DNA from: Methylacidimicrobium sp. AP8 | Lineage (GTDB): Bacteria > Verrucomicrobiota > Verrucomicrobiia > Methylacidiphilales > Methylacidiphilaceae | Length of the DNA stretch: 64,000 nucleotides | Direction of reading: 5' to 3' | Assembly (NCBI RefSeq): GCF_903064525.1 | Contig: NZ_LR797830.1 | Span: 1,054,001-1,118,000, forward strand | In this document: positions 37,858-47,117 of the stretch, in pieces | Layout of the letters: the number at the start of each line of letters is the position of its first letter | How positions within the stretch are numbered: the first letter of the stretch is position 1 | Program-made: the position numbers and the translations under genes | The notes under the pieces: model-generated | The model's input: only the letters and a program-made list of their open reading frames with translations | Told to the model about the DNA's origin: nothing | The model's database searches: none

Positions 37858-38790
37858 ATGCCGGCCAGCCACCAGAAGCCGATGGAAGCCTCCGTCTGGG
37901 AAGGGGTCGGCGGCTGGCAGCAACTCCAAGGAGATATTCACGGTCTCGGCTGGAGCGTGGAAGCGCTCGACTTTTCCGCGGCCGAATCGGTGAACTGGGC
38001 GAAGAGCTTTCATCCCGACTGCTTGGAAATTTGCGTCAATTTCGCCGGACATGGATTGGTGCGGGCGGGGGAGCGCAGCCTCGTTTTCCGACCGGGTTTC
38101 TTCGGATTCTATGCGCAGCACGAGCAGGGGCTGGAGGCTACCCGGTCGAGTGGGGAGGCAAACCGGTTCTTGACATTCGAGTGGTCGCGTTCCCGTCTCG
38201 CCCGGGAGGTCGAGGGGCTGGAGGATACCCTTCGGGCCGAGGTGCGCAAGTGGCTGGCCGGGCGGAGCAGCGACCCGCTGGTCGGCGGGGTGCGGCCGCT
38301 CCCGGAATACTGGGGTCATGCCTGGAGCCATTGGGTATCTCCCGACGTGCCGGGCCGAGCGCGTTTTCTCTGGTTTTGGGGCCGCGCGCTCGAGCTGGCG
38401 GGAGCGCTCCTTTTCGCAGAGGCTCCGAACAAGGGGCAGGCGCGTCGACGGTGGAATAATGCCCGCCGCCGGGTGGAGCGTGCGCAGGAATATCTTCGGG
38501 AGCACCTCGCCGAGCCGCTCTGCTTGCAGTCTCTGGCCCGGGAAGTCGGATGCAGTCCGTTCTACCTCAGCCGAATCTTTTCGGAGCAAACGGGGGAAAC
38601 CCTCCCGGGCTACCTCCGCCGCCTGCGCATGGAGAAAGCAGCGGAGCTGCTTCGAGCCGGAGGGCACAACGTCACGGAAGCGGCCATGGCGGTCGGCTAT
38701 TCGAGCCTAAGCCATTTCAGCAAAGCGTTTTGCCGAGTCATGGGATGTTGCCCCTGCGTTTATCCCTATCCGGCGCGTCTGGCGCGGTAG
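37858..38790 (+). CDS. AraC-family transcriptional regulator
   Basis: This regulator of about 310 residues has an N-terminal cupin-like sensing half and a C-terminal double helix-turn-helix. The HTH region reads LCLQSLAREVGCSPFYLSRIF, then GYLRRLRMEKAAELL and VTEAAMAVGYSSLSHFSKAF, the classical AraC signature. The start is uncertain. An ATG at 37738 extends the protein by 40 Cys/Arg/Gly-rich residues that look non-native, so I start at the ATG at 37858; one at 37882 is also possible. The target is unknown; it lies 143 bases after kdpE. Confidence 0.8.
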   Translation: MPASHQKPMEASVWEGVGGWQQLQGDIHGLGWSVEALDFSAAESVNWAKSFHPDCLEICVNFAGHGLVRAGERSLVFRPGFFGFYAQHEQGLEATRSSGEANRFLTFEWSRSRLAREVEGLEDTLRAEVRKWLAGRSSDPLVGGVRPLPEYWGHAWSHWVSPDVPGRARFLWFWGRALELAGALLFAEAPNKGQARRRWNNARRRVERAQEYLREHLAEPLCLQSLAREVGCSPFYLSRIFSEQTGETLPGYLRRLRMEKAAELLRAGGHNVTEAAMAVGYSSLSHFSKAFCRVMGCCPCVYPYPARLAR

Positions 38791-38799
38791 CGCCCCGCG

Positions 38800-39540
38800 T
38801 CATTCCCCCGCCGCCAGCCCGACCATCTCCCGGATCGCTTTTTGCCACCCGACCCACAGCGCGCGGCAGACGATCGCGTGGCCGATGTTGAGAGTATGCA
38901 GGTGGGGGACTCTAGCCACGTAGCGGCGGACGTTCCGGTAGGTCAGCCCATGGCCGGCATGGACTTCCAACCCGAGCGAATGGGCTAAATCGGCGGCGGC
39001 CGTCTGCTTGGCGATCTCTTTCTCTTGGTCTTCCACCCGGATCGCATTGGCGTAGCCGCCGGTATGCAGCTCGACGCAATCGGCCCCGGCGGCACGCGCG
39101 GCCCGAACCTGGGCTTCGACCGGATCGATAAAGGCGGTGACGAGGATTCCTGCGGCGCGGAGGCGAGCGATGCCGGGACGGAAACGTTCCTCTTGGCCGA
39201 GAAGATTCAAGCCGCCTTCGGTCGTCACTTCCTCGCGTCGCTCGGGGACGAGGCAGACCTCATCCGGGCGAAGCTCGCACGCAAAGGCGATCATTTCCGG
39301 GAGAAACGCCATTTCAAGGTTGAGCCGGCGGACAATGCGGCGGATCCTAAGGATGTCCTCGCGCTGGATGTGGCGCTGGTCCTCGCGGAGATGGGCGGTG
39401 ACAACGGCCGCCCCCGCCTCTTCGGCGAGCCGGGCGGCTTCCGTGGGGTCGGGCTCCGCCAACACCGAAAAGGGATCGGCCCGATACCGGGCTTGCCGCA
39501 AGGTTGCTACGTGGTCGATATTTACGCCTAAGCTAGCCAT
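38800..39540 (-). CDS. pdxJ: Pyridoxine 5'-phosphate synthase
   Basis: PdxJ closes the pyridine ring of vitamin B6 from 1-deoxyxylulose 5-phosphate and 3-amino-1-hydroxyacetone phosphate. The 246-residue TIM-barrel protein shows LGVNIDHVATLRQARY, MAFLPEMIAFACELRPDEVC and HAGHGLTYRNV. I start at the ATG at 39540 (MASLGVNID); an upstream ATG at 39576 would run into the glnD start. The gene is divergent from glnD with only 13 bases between the two starts. Confidence 0.93.
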   Translation of the reverse strand: MASLGVNIDHVATLRQARYRADPFSVLAEPDPTEAARLAEEAGAAVVTAHLREDQRHIQREDILRIRRIVRRLNLEMAFLPEMIAFACELRPDEVCLVPERREEVTTEGGLNLLGQEERFRPGIARLRAAGILVTAFIDPVEAQVRAARAAGADCVELHTGGYANAIRVEDQEKEIAKQTAAADLAHSLGLEVHAGHGLTYRNVRRYVARVPHLHTLNIGHAIVCRALWVGWQKAIREMVGLAAGE

Positions 39541-39553
39541 AGATTCTGTGTGG

Positions 39554-42325
39554 ATGGTCGTGGGAAAACCTGACAAGGAAATTCTGCCGGATCCGGTCGC
39601 ACCTTTCCTGAAGCCGCTTGAGAAAGCGCTCCGCGAGGCCGAGCGAGAGCAGCTCTCCGGCGAGAGGCGGATCGCGGATCGCGCCGCCTTCTACCGGCAG
39701 TTCCTCCGCAAGCAGCTCCATATCCTGCGGACGGAGCATTCCCTCGGGGCCGGGGGGAGGGTCAGGGCTCGGCGTCAGGCCGCGCTGTTGACGGCCTTGC
39801 TGCGGCATCTGTGGGGATCGATCGTGGAACGGCTCTTTCGCACGGCCGAAGACGTTCCTCCTCTTCTCCTGGCCGCGGTCGGCGGGTTCGGTCGGGGGGA
39901 ACTCTGCCCGTATAGCGATGTCGATCTCCTCTTTCTCTCCGGACCTTGCTCCCGCGATGAGGAAGAGCGGGTCGCGGAGATCGTGCAGCAGGTACTCTAC
40001 ACGCTTTGGGACATCGGGCTTCAGGTAGGTCACTCGACGCGGCAGATCGAAGATACCGTCGACTATGCCAACCAAGACCTGCGGACCAAGACTTCTCTGC
40101 TGGAGGCTCGGCTTATCGCCGGCCCGCCGGCGCTCTGGAAAGAATTTCAAGCGCTCTTCGAGAACCGGTGCCTACGGGGACGGGAGGAGGAATATGTCGA
40201 ATGGCGTATGGTGGATCAGCAGATGCGCCATGCCAAATACGGGGGCACGGTCCTGGTGCAAGAGCCCCACATCAAGAACGGCTGCGGCAGCCTTCGGGAC
40301 TACCAGAATCTTTTTTGGGTTCTTCGCGTGCGCGAGGGGATCGGCACCACCGATCACCTGGTCAAAAGCGGGCGACTGGAGGCGAAGGAAGGGGAGCGTC
40401 TGGAAGAGGCCTACGATTTTCTGCTCCGCGTGAGGGCCGAGATGCACTACATCGAGAAGCGACCGAGCGATCTCTTGACCCTCGGATTGCAGGCGAAGGT
40501 GGCGGGAGGTCTCCGGTACCCGGGGCCGAACCTCTTGCGGCGGATCGAGGAGTGCATGCGCGACTACTATCGGCGCGCTTATGTCATCTACCAGCTAGCC
40601 AATCTCGTGTTCGACAGCCTCGCCAAGTCCAAGCGCGCTTGCTCGGCCGTCACGGATCGGGACCGACAATTCATCGAGGATTTCCCCCTTGTCGACGGCA
40701 AGCTTGAGGTTCCTCCGCGGCGAAGGCTGCGCGAGAATCCCCTTGGGATCCTCAAGGCCTTCGTGCTCGCCGCGAGGCACGACGTCGGGATCGGGCCGGG
40801 ACTGGCCATCGAGATCACCCGCACGCTGCCGTTGCTCCGAGGGGCTCTCCTGCAAAGGAAAGAGGTGCGGGAGATGCTGCTTCTGCTTCTTTCGAGCAAG
40901 GGAAGGGTGGGTCGGGTCTTGCGACAGATGCATGAACTGGGGCTGCTCGGTAGGCTCGTTCCGGAGTTCGCTCCGTTGACCTGCCTGGTGCAGCATGAGT
41001 TCTACCATCGCTACACGGCCGACGAGCACACGTTGCGCTGCCTGGAAATGCTTGACCGGATCTGGACCGATCCGGATGCCCCGTTCGCCGCCTACCGGCC
41101 TATTCTGGAGAGTGTGGAACGCCCCTATCTTCTCCCCTTGGCGATCCTCCTCCATGATACTGGGCGCGCGACGAACCGGCGGCATCATGCCGAAGAGAGC
41201 GCGACCAACGCGATGCGGGTCGCCAAAAGACTCCGGCTTTCGCCGCGGGATCTGGCTACGGTGGTCTTTCTGGTCAGCAACCATTTGCTCATGTGGCAGA
41301 CGGCGCTCCGGCGGGACCTTGACGAGGAAGAGACGGTCGAAGAGTTTTGCAAGATCGTGGCGACCCAGGAGCGTCTCGATCTCCTCATGGTGCTCACCTT
41401 CGTCGATGGAGAGGGAACAGCCGGAACCGATGCCTGGTCGAGTTGGAAGGATCTTCTTCTCTGGCGGCTCTACCGGTCGGCGAGCGCCCATTTCGGCCGG
41501 GCAATCGCGGCGGAAGGAGGGCCGAAGCAATCCAGGGAAGAGATAGCCAAGCAGATGCGGGAGCGGCCTCCGCCGGAGGTTTCTCTCGAAGAGGTCGACG
41601 CGCACTTCGAGCACCTGCCCAAGAGCTATTTTCTCCGCTGTCCGGAGGATCGGATTCGGCGCCATCTCTCCGTGATCCACCGGTTTCTTTACCAGCAGGT
41701 CGTTGCGGTGGAGCCCATGCTTTGTCCTGTGGTCGACTGGGTGGACGTACCCGCGCAGGGATATTCCGAAGTCATCGTGGTCACCTGGGATCGTGCCCGC
41801 GTCTTCGCGCGGATCTGCGGCGGCTTCGCCGCTCTGGGCGTCTCGATCCTGAGCGCCGAGGTCTATTCGCGCAGCGACGGGATCGCGATCGATACGTTCT
41901 GGGTCTGTCTTCCGGATGGTCTGGTGGCGGACGCGGATCGGTATCTGGCTCCCTTTTCGCGGCTGCTCGACAATGCCTTTTCAGTCGAGGAGTTCGATTT
42001 TTCTCCCTTGGTCGAGAAACAGTTCGACCGCCTGCCCGAGTGGATGCGGCAGGCGGAGTTCCCGACGCGGATCCATTTCGATCTGACAAGCAGCAAGCAC
42101 TTTACCATTCTCGACCTGGAGACTCCCGACCGGCCCGGACTGCTCTACCGGATCGCCTCCTCCCTGGCCGCCGCAGGTATCGACGTGGCTTCCGCTCGGA
42201 TCGCCACGGAGAAAGGGGCCGCCCTCGATACCTTTTACCTGCGAAAGGCCGGCGGCGGTAAGCTTGAGGACGAGAAGGAGATCGAAAGGGTCACCCGGCG
42301 CCTCCGGAAAGCCATGGGCGTTTGA
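39554..42325 (+). CDS. glnD: PII uridylyltransferase/uridylyl-removing enzyme
   Basis: GlnD modifies the PII nitrogen-signalling protein in response to glutamine. The 923-residue protein has the nucleotidyltransferase motif VGGFGRGELCPYSDVDLLFL, an HD hydrolase domain (LLHDTGRATNRRHHAEES), and two C-terminal ACT domains (from EVIVVTWDRARVFARICGGF and ILDLETPDRPGLLYRIASSL). This is the full four-domain architecture. The ATG at 39554 (GTG at 39548 is an alternative) follows pdxJ's start on the other strand. It is followed 1 base later by a histidine kinase gene. Confidence 0.94.
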   Translation: MVVGKPDKEILPDPVAPFLKPLEKALREAEREQLSGERRIADRAAFYRQFLRKQLHILRTEHSLGAGGRVRARRQAALLTALLRHLWGSIVERLFRTAEDVPPLLLAAVGGFGRGELCPYSDVDLLFLSGPCSRDEEERVAEIVQQVLYTLWDIGLQVGHSTRQIEDTVDYANQDLRTKTSLLEARLIAGPPALWKEFQALFENRCLRGREEEYVEWRMVDQQMRHAKYGGTVLVQEPHIKNGCGSLRDYQNLFWVLRVREGIGTTDHLVKSGRLEAKEGERLEEAYDFLLRVRAEMHYIEKRPSDLLTLGLQAKVAGGLRYPGPNLLRRIEECMRDYYRRAYVIYQLANLVFDSLAKSKRACSAVTDRDRQFIEDFPLVDGKLEVPPRRRLRENPLGILKAFVLAARHDVGIGPGLAIEITRTLPLLRGALLQRKEVREMLLLLLSSKGRVGRVLRQMHELGLLGRLVPEFAPLTCLVQHEFYHRYTADEHTLRCLEMLDRIWTDPDAPFAAYRPILESVERPYLLPLAILLHDTGRATNRRHHAEESATNAMRVAKRLRLSPRDLATVVFLVSNHLLMWQTALRRDLDEEETVEEFCKIVATQERLDLLMVLTFVDGEGTAGTDAWSSWKDLLLWRLYRSASAHFGRAIAAEGGPKQSREEIAKQMRERPPPEVSLEEVDAHFEHLPKSYFLRCPEDRIRRHLSVIHRFLYQQVVAVEPMLCPVVDWVDVPAQGYSEVIVVTWDRARVFARICGGFAALGVSILSAEVYSRSDGIAIDTFWVCLPDGLVADADRYLAPFSRLLDNAFSVEEFDFSPLVEKQFDRLPEWMRQAEFPTRIHFDLTSSKHFTILDLETPDRPGLLYRIASSLAAAGIDVASARIATEKGAALDTFYLRKAGGGKLEDEKEIERVTRRLRKAMGV

Positions 42326-42326
42326 T

Positions 42327-44018
42327 ATGCGCGGGGCCGGATTGATTATCGAGAGGGCCCGACCGGAGGAAATCCATACCCTCCTGAACCCACGGGCCGC
42401 CATCCGTCACTTTCTGCGGCTCGCCCTGGCGAAGACGGAGGCGGACAGCGGCTCTTTTGTCTTGCTCAATCCGAGCACGGGATTTCTCGACATCGAGGCT
42501 TCTTTCGGCCTTCGAAAGGGGGCCGGGCGCACGAAGCTGCGGGCAGACGAAGGGGTAACCGGTTGGGTGGCGACCACCGGCAGGTCGATGCGCGTCTCCG
42601 ACGTGCGGCGGGAATGGCGCTACGTTCCCATCGATCCGCGCATCCGCGCCGAGCTCGCGGTCCCGGTGGAGATCGGCTCGACGGTGATCGGCGTGCTCAA
42701 TGTCGACAGTCATCGGGTCGGCCATTTCACGCGGGCTCATGAGCAGGTTCTGATCCAATTGGCGGCGAAGGCGGCCCGTTGGCTGGCGATCGGATGGGAG
42801 ATCGAAGGCTTTCGCCAGAAGGCCAGACAGTTGGGGATGCTGGTGGAGATCGCCCAGACGCTGGTTTCACAACCGGGCTTGGATGCGCTTTTCGAGGGCA
42901 TCGTCCGAAACGCGGCCCGCTTGATGGGCGCAGCCCGCTCTTTTCTTTTCCTGCTCACGGAGGATAAGGAGCATCTTGTCCTCCGAGCGGCATTCGGAGA
43001 GGGCTGCGGCCTTCCCGCGGACTTTACGATCCCGGTGGATGAATCGGTTTTCTCTGTCGTGGGGAAAAAAGGAAAGCCGCTCTTGGTTTTGGACCTCATG
43101 GAAGAACCTTATGTCCATTGCCCGGAACTCCGGCTCGGGAAGGACGTTCGATCGCTCCTCGCCGTCCCGCTCTCGTTCGTCGAGAGGATGGGGGTCCTGT
43201 GCGTCGGCATGGCGCAGCGCCACCGCTTCGCCAAGAGCGAGATCGAACTCTTGCAAACCCTGGCGGATCTTTCGACGGTCTCCATTCAAAAGGCGCAGCT
43301 GCTTCAGCAGGTGATGAAAATCGAGGAAGGGTTGCGGCAGTCGGAGCGCCTCTCGGCGCTCGGCCTCCTCGCCACGGAGGTCGCCCACGAGATTCGGAAC
43401 CCTCTCACGGTTATCCAGATGCTCTTTTACACGCTGGCGGATCGGCTCCCCGATGATCCCGGAGTGCGCAAAGACGTGGAGGTGATCGCGGCGAAGCTGC
43501 GCCAGATGAACCGGATCACCGAGCAAGTGCTCTCCTTGGGTCGGTCGACCCAACCACTGGTGGAAACGATTTCGGTCGAGCGGATGCTCGACGAGATTCT
43601 CCTCTTGGTCCGCCACAAGCTTTCGGCGCAGGCCATCCGGGTGGAAAAGTCGATTTCTCCTCAGGTTCCCGCGCTGCAAGGTGACCGCGGGCAGATCGAG
43701 CAGGCGCTCCTCAACCTGATCTTGAACGCCGCAGAAGCCATGCCGGGAGGCGGAGTCCTGGAGCTGGATGCCTCGGTTGTGGAGCGGGACGGCGTCGCCT
43801 ATCTTGCCGTCGCCGTCGGAGACAGCGGCCCCGGAATGACTCCGGAGGAGATCGAAAGCCTCTTCGTCCCCTTTCTCACCCGAAAGGCGCAGGGCACCGG
43901 AATCGGGATGGCGATCGTGCGGAAGATCATGGAGGATCATCGCGGGAAGGTGGAGGTCGACTCGACTCCCGGCCGGGGCAGCCGGATCTCGCTGCTCTTT
44001 CCGCTGACTCCGATCTAA
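42327..44018 (+). CDS. GAF-domain sensor histidine kinase (cytosolic)
   Basis: This 563-residue kinase has no membrane segment. It has two GAF domains (about residues 25-170 and 195-335; GVTGWVATTGRSMRVSDV, then VFSVVGKKGKPLLVLDL), a dimerisation domain with the phospho-acceptor in TEVAHEIRNPLTVI, and an HATPase domain (NLILNAAEAMPGGG, GDSGPGMTPEEI, GTGIGMAIVRKI). It resembles NtrB/AtoS-type kinases of nitrogen control. It starts 1 base after the glnD stop, and this proximity suggests a link to nitrogen regulation. No partner response regulator is adjacent. Confidence 0.88.
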   Translation: MRGAGLIIERARPEEIHTLLNPRAAIRHFLRLALAKTEADSGSFVLLNPSTGFLDIEASFGLRKGAGRTKLRADEGVTGWVATTGRSMRVSDVRREWRYVPIDPRIRAELAVPVEIGSTVIGVLNVDSHRVGHFTRAHEQVLIQLAAKAARWLAIGWEIEGFRQKARQLGMLVEIAQTLVSQPGLDALFEGIVRNAARLMGAARSFLFLLTEDKEHLVLRAAFGEGCGLPADFTIPVDESVFSVVGKKGKPLLVLDLMEEPYVHCPELRLGKDVRSLLAVPLSFVERMGVLCVGMAQRHRFAKSEIELLQTLADLSTVSIQKAQLLQQVMKIEEGLRQSERLSALGLLATEVAHEIRNPLTVIQMLFYTLADRLPDDPGVRKDVEVIAAKLRQMNRITEQVLSLGRSTQPLVETISVERMLDEILLLVRHKLSAQAIRVEKSISPQVPALQGDRGQIEQALLNLILNAAEAMPGGGVLELDASVVERDGVAYLAVAVGDSGPGMTPEEIESLFVPFLTRKAQGTGIGMAIVRKIMEDHRGKVEVDSTPGRGSRISLLFPLTPI

Positions 44019-44485
44019 CCGTTCGTTCCGGTTGCGCCCGAAGGGTTCGGTTCGAAGGAGGTCCAGAGGCTGCGGGCACGGGGCCCGTCGAACTCGCAGA
44101 AGAACACCGCCTGCCAGGTGCCCAGGCGCAATCGCCCCTCATGGAGGAAGCAGCGGATCGAGGAACCGAGCAGCGCCGCCTTGATGTGGGCTGCGGTGTT
44201 CCCCTCGCCATGACGGTAGGCACGGCTCTCCCAGGGGACCGCCGAGCCGAGCCAGCCCAGGATATCGTGGACCACATCCGGATCGGCTCCTTCCTGGATC
44301 GTGATCCCGGCCGTCGTGTGGGGAACGAAGACGGTGAGGATCCCCTCCCGCCAGCCAAGGCGTTGCGCCAGCTCCTGGAGGCGGCCGGTAATATTCACAA
44401 ACTCCTCCCGGCGCGCAGTTCGAATCTCCAGATCGGCTCGCAGGGACGGGTACGATCGATCTTTGGCTTTCGGCGGAATCTCCAT
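44015..44485 (-). CDS. YjbQ/UPF0047 family protein
   Basis: This 156-residue protein has the conserved YjbQ motifs: LTVFVPHTTAGITIQEGAD with the metal-like His, GNTAAHIKAALLG, and LGTWQAVFFCEFDGPR at the C-terminal end. Some members have weak thiamine-phosphate-synthase activity, but the physiological role is not established. It converges on the histidine kinase gene, overlapping by four bases. tRNA-Glu lies immediately upstream on the same strand. Confidence 0.85.
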   Translation of the reverse strand: MEIPPKAKDRSYPSLRADLEIRTARREEFVNITGRLQELAQRLGWREGILTVFVPHTTAGITIQEGADPDVVHDILGWLGSAVPWESRAYRHGEGNTAAHIKAALLGSSIRCFLHEGRLRLGTWQAVFFCEFDGPRARSLWTSFEPNPSGATGTNG

Positions 44486-44496
44486 GAACCGAAGGA

Positions 44497-44572
44497 TGGT
44501 AGCCCCAACGGGATTCGAACCCGTGCACCGGCCTTGAGAGGGCCGTATCCTAACCAGCTAGATGATGGGGCC
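44497..44572 (-). tRNA. tRNA-Glu (anticodon CTC)
   Basis: The 76-base minus-strand transcript has acceptor stem GGCCCCA/TGGGGCT. The anticodon loop is CTCTCAA, giving CTC, and the T-loop is TTCGAATC. The 3' CCA is encoded. It reads GAG codons. Confidence 0.95.
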
Positions 44573-44719
44573 GTCCGATTATCCTGAGAAACACAACTAA
44601 ATCCGTCGTGTTTTCTTGGCAAGCTCGGTCTTTGCCGGGCGGAGTGAGAAGGGTAGGGGATGTCGCACGGGGAGGACCGATACTGTCCGCGGATCGGGCT
44701 CCATGGCTTGCGCGATCCG

Positions 44720-45622
44720 TCAAATCCTGGCCCCGGCGTCGGGCGATCCAGGCGGGGAGAGGGGATCGATGACATCGATCAGAGCGGAATAATCGAGATC
44801 CATCCGTCCCGATTCCGCCGCTTCCCGCACGATCCTCCTCGCTCCTTTCAAGGCATCCGAGCGCACTCCCAGCCGATCGGCTTCCGGGAGGAAAAGGTCG
44901 ATGTCCTTGAGAAGCAGACGGAGCGAAAAGGTGGGAGCGGTGAAGTTCCGATCCCGCATCCGCGCAAGCTTCTTGTCGAAGGTTGGACAGTAGAGCGAGC
45001 TTCCCCGGAGGATTTCGAGGAAGAGCTCGACCGGTACACCGGAGCGGCGGACGAATCCCAGGCTGAGTGCGAAGGCGGCCGTCTCAGCGGCGATCAGCTG
45101 ATTCAAGGCGAGCTTGAGAGCGGCAGCCTTGCCGACCGGTCCGATCCAAAAGCAACGACCCAGCAACCCGAGAAGACGGCACCAGCGATCGTGGTCCTCG
45201 GATTCGGCTCCGATCATGACCTGGGCTCGGCCTTCCTCGGCATCCTTGCCGTTGCCGAGGATCGGGGATTCCAGATAGCGGGCTCCTCGGGAGGAAGCGA
45301 GCCGGGCCAGGTCTCGGCTCTCGTCCGGACCTATGGTCCCCATCTGGCAGAGGCTTTTTCCCGACAGGAACCGCGACAGAGGGTCCGAAAAGATGGTTTG
45401 CCGGATCGCGGCCGCATCGGCCAGACAGAGGATAGCGAGCTCGGACGCTTCGATCGCCTCGCGGGGGGTCAGGCAGAGCAACGCCCCGAGGGGGACAAGG
45501 GCTTCGGCCTTGGCGGGCGAGCGGTTGTAGACAGCAACGGAGAGCCCGCAGGCGAGAAGGCGTCGCGCAACGCCCTGACCCAAAAGGCCGGTCCCCAAAA
45601 CGGCCAAGCTTGTCGGAGTCAT
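44720..45622 (-). CDS. NAD-dependent beta-hydroxyacid dehydrogenase family
   Basis: This 300-residue protein is of the 3-hydroxyisobutyrate/tartronate-semialdehyde/6-phosphogluconate dehydrogenase superfamily. The Rossmann loop is LAVLGTGLLGQGVARRL, the substrate-binding region ICQMGTIGP is replaced by SLCQMGTIGPDESR, and the catalytic Lys is in GKAAALKLALNQL. A typical all-helical C-terminal domain follows. The exact substrate cannot be read from sequence; glyoxylate/succinic-semialdehyde reductase-type activity is possible. It is divergent from ispF across 108 bases. Confidence 0.8.
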   Translation of the reverse strand: MTPTSLAVLGTGLLGQGVARRLLACGLSVAVYNRSPAKAEALVPLGALLCLTPREAIEASELAILCLADAAAIRQTIFSDPLSRFLSGKSLCQMGTIGPDESRDLARLASSRGARYLESPILGNGKDAEEGRAQVMIGAESEDHDRWCRLLGLLGRCFWIGPVGKAAALKLALNQLIAAETAAFALSLGFVRRSGVPVELFLEILRGSSLYCPTFDKKLARMRDRNFTAPTFSLRLLLKDIDLFLPEADRLGVRSDALKGARRIVREAAESGRMDLDYSALIDVIDPLSPPGSPDAGARI

Positions 45623-45730
45623 CTCCGCTAGCTATAGAGCGGATCGAGGCCGGGGTAAAGTGTCGGCTCCAGCCGATCCGGTCGAGCGGAACGCCGAAGT
45701 GTGGGCCTAAGCGAAGCGAAAGGAACCAAA

Positions 45731-46303
45731 ATGGGACGCGTGGGAATTGGCTATGACGCCCACCGCTTGGTGGAGGGGAGGAAGCTCATGCTAGGGGGGG
45801 TAGCCATTCCCTCCGACAAGGGGCTGCTTGGTCATTCCGATGGCGACGTGCTTCTCCACGCCGTCGCGGATGCCCTTCTCGGCGCGGCGGGGGAGCGCGA
45901 TATCGGGCATCTCTTCCCGAATACCGATCCGCAGTGGAAGGGAGCTTCAAGCCTGTTGTTCCTCGAGCGGATCGCTGAGCGGCTCCGGCAGAAAGGATGG
46001 AGGATCGACAACGTCGACGTGTCGTTGATCGCGGAGGCGCCGAAGATCGCTCCTTATCTGACGGCGATGCGCGAAGCGGTGGCGAAAGCTTTGGGGATCG
46101 AGCCCGAGCGGATCGGCATCAAGGCGACGACCAACGAGGGGATGGGTTTTCCCGGGAGGGGCGAAGGAATGGCCGCGATGGCGGTTGCTGCCCTGGAGCG
46201 GGCTGAGGGCGGTGGTCCTGGAAACGCGCGGGCTGCCGCAGGCCCTGCCGGGGGCACCGGCCTTGCCGGTTCCACCGGATCTACTTTGGATATGGGGCGT
46301 TGA
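45731..46303 (+). CDS. ispF: 2-C-methyl-D-erythritol 2,4-cyclodiphosphate synthase
   Basis: IspF forms the cyclodiphosphate in the non-mevalonate isoprenoid route. The product begins MGRVGIGYDAHRLVEGRKL with the metal-binding DxH, then GHSDGDVLLHAVADALLGAAG, DIGHLFPNTDPQWKG and KATTNEGMGFPGRGEG. The family normally ends near residue 158. Here 30 further Gly/Ala-rich residues follow, running into the convergent SYLF gene by 23 bases. The ATG at 45731 is preceded by AGGA seven bases away. Confidence 0.94.
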   Translation: MGRVGIGYDAHRLVEGRKLMLGGVAIPSDKGLLGHSDGDVLLHAVADALLGAAGERDIGHLFPNTDPQWKGASSLLFLERIAERLRQKGWRIDNVDVSLIAEAPKIAPYLTAMREAVAKALGIEPERIGIKATTNEGMGFPGRGEGMAAMAVAALERAEGGGPGNARAAAGPAGGTGLAGSTGSTLDMGR

Positions 46304-46958
46304 GCGCGTCCAAAAGCGGTTTCGCCTTTCGGGGCGGCGCCACTTTTCCGGAAAGAATCTCGCCGGCCGTAACCGCACGGTGATAATAGCGTTCGTTGGT
46401 ATCGGGCGCTTCCCGCAGATCCGACCCGGTGAACGCGATGCCTCCGAAGAGTCCTTCTGTGGACCGGTAGACGTAGACGGCGCCCTTAGGCTTTAAGAAA
46501 ACCTCGTGCTCGCTTTCGGGGCCGGCGACTCCGCTCATCTCCCCGGTCATGTGCACCTTGCCGCCGCGGGCGAACCGCCGGACGGCGCGATCGGTGTTCA
46601 AGATGAAAATGTAGTTGGTCTCGCTTGCGCCGATCTGCGCCCCGATTCCCACTGCACTGCTCGAGATCGCCGAAGGACCGGACCAGCCGCCGTTAGGCAA
46701 GCGTTGGACGACCAGCCCATGACCGTACTCTCCGCTGATGACGAGTCCGCCCTTGGTCATCCGCAGAAAAGCGATACCCTTGGCCCGGTCGAACACGCTT
46801 TTGGGGATCTTTCCCTCTTGCTTGAACTGGTGAATGACGGCGGCCGCTTCGTCGACGGTCTCCTGCAAATTCCAGGAAGCAAAGCATCGTGGGGCGGCCG
46901 AAAGGCAGCCGAGCAAAAAGAGAAGCGACCATGCGGATAAGAAGAGGCGATTTTTCAC
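46281..46958 (-). CDS. SYLF (Ysc84)-domain secreted lipid-binding protein
   Basis: This 225-residue protein starts at GTG 46958 with GGGAG nine bases upstream. A leader (LFLSAWSLLFLLGCLSAAP) contains LLGC, which could be a lipobox; cleavage after CFA is the alternative. The SYLF domain follows, with KSVFDRAKGIAFLRMTKGGLV, GGWSGPSAISSSAVGIGAQIG, and FARGGKVHMTGEMSG. The domain binds phosphoinositide lipids in eukaryotes; bacterial roles are unclear. A short tail ends near the ispF stop on the other strand. Confidence 0.75.
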   Translation of the reverse strand: MKNRLFLSAWSLLFLLGCLSAAPRCFASWNLQETVDEAAAVIHQFKQEGKIPKSVFDRAKGIAFLRMTKGGLVISGEYGHGLVVQRLPNGGWSGPSAISSSAVGIGAQIGASETNYIFILNTDRAVRRFARGGKVHMTGEMSGVAGPESEHEVFLKPKGAVYVYRSTEGLFGGIAFTGSDLREAPDTNERYYHRAVTAGEILSGKVAPPRKAKPLLDALNAPYPK

Positions 46959-47117
46959 AGAGATTTTCTCCCGGAATTTGTACGATATAGTATGAGCTAG
47001 CTCGAGAGTAGCTTGCCGCCGCCGGTTGGCAAGTAAGAAGTGATTGATATTTCCCGTGATGCAGGAGGCGGGCCGGAGAGAGCCGGCGATTGGCTCCAGG
47101 GAAACGGAAGCGCCGGA

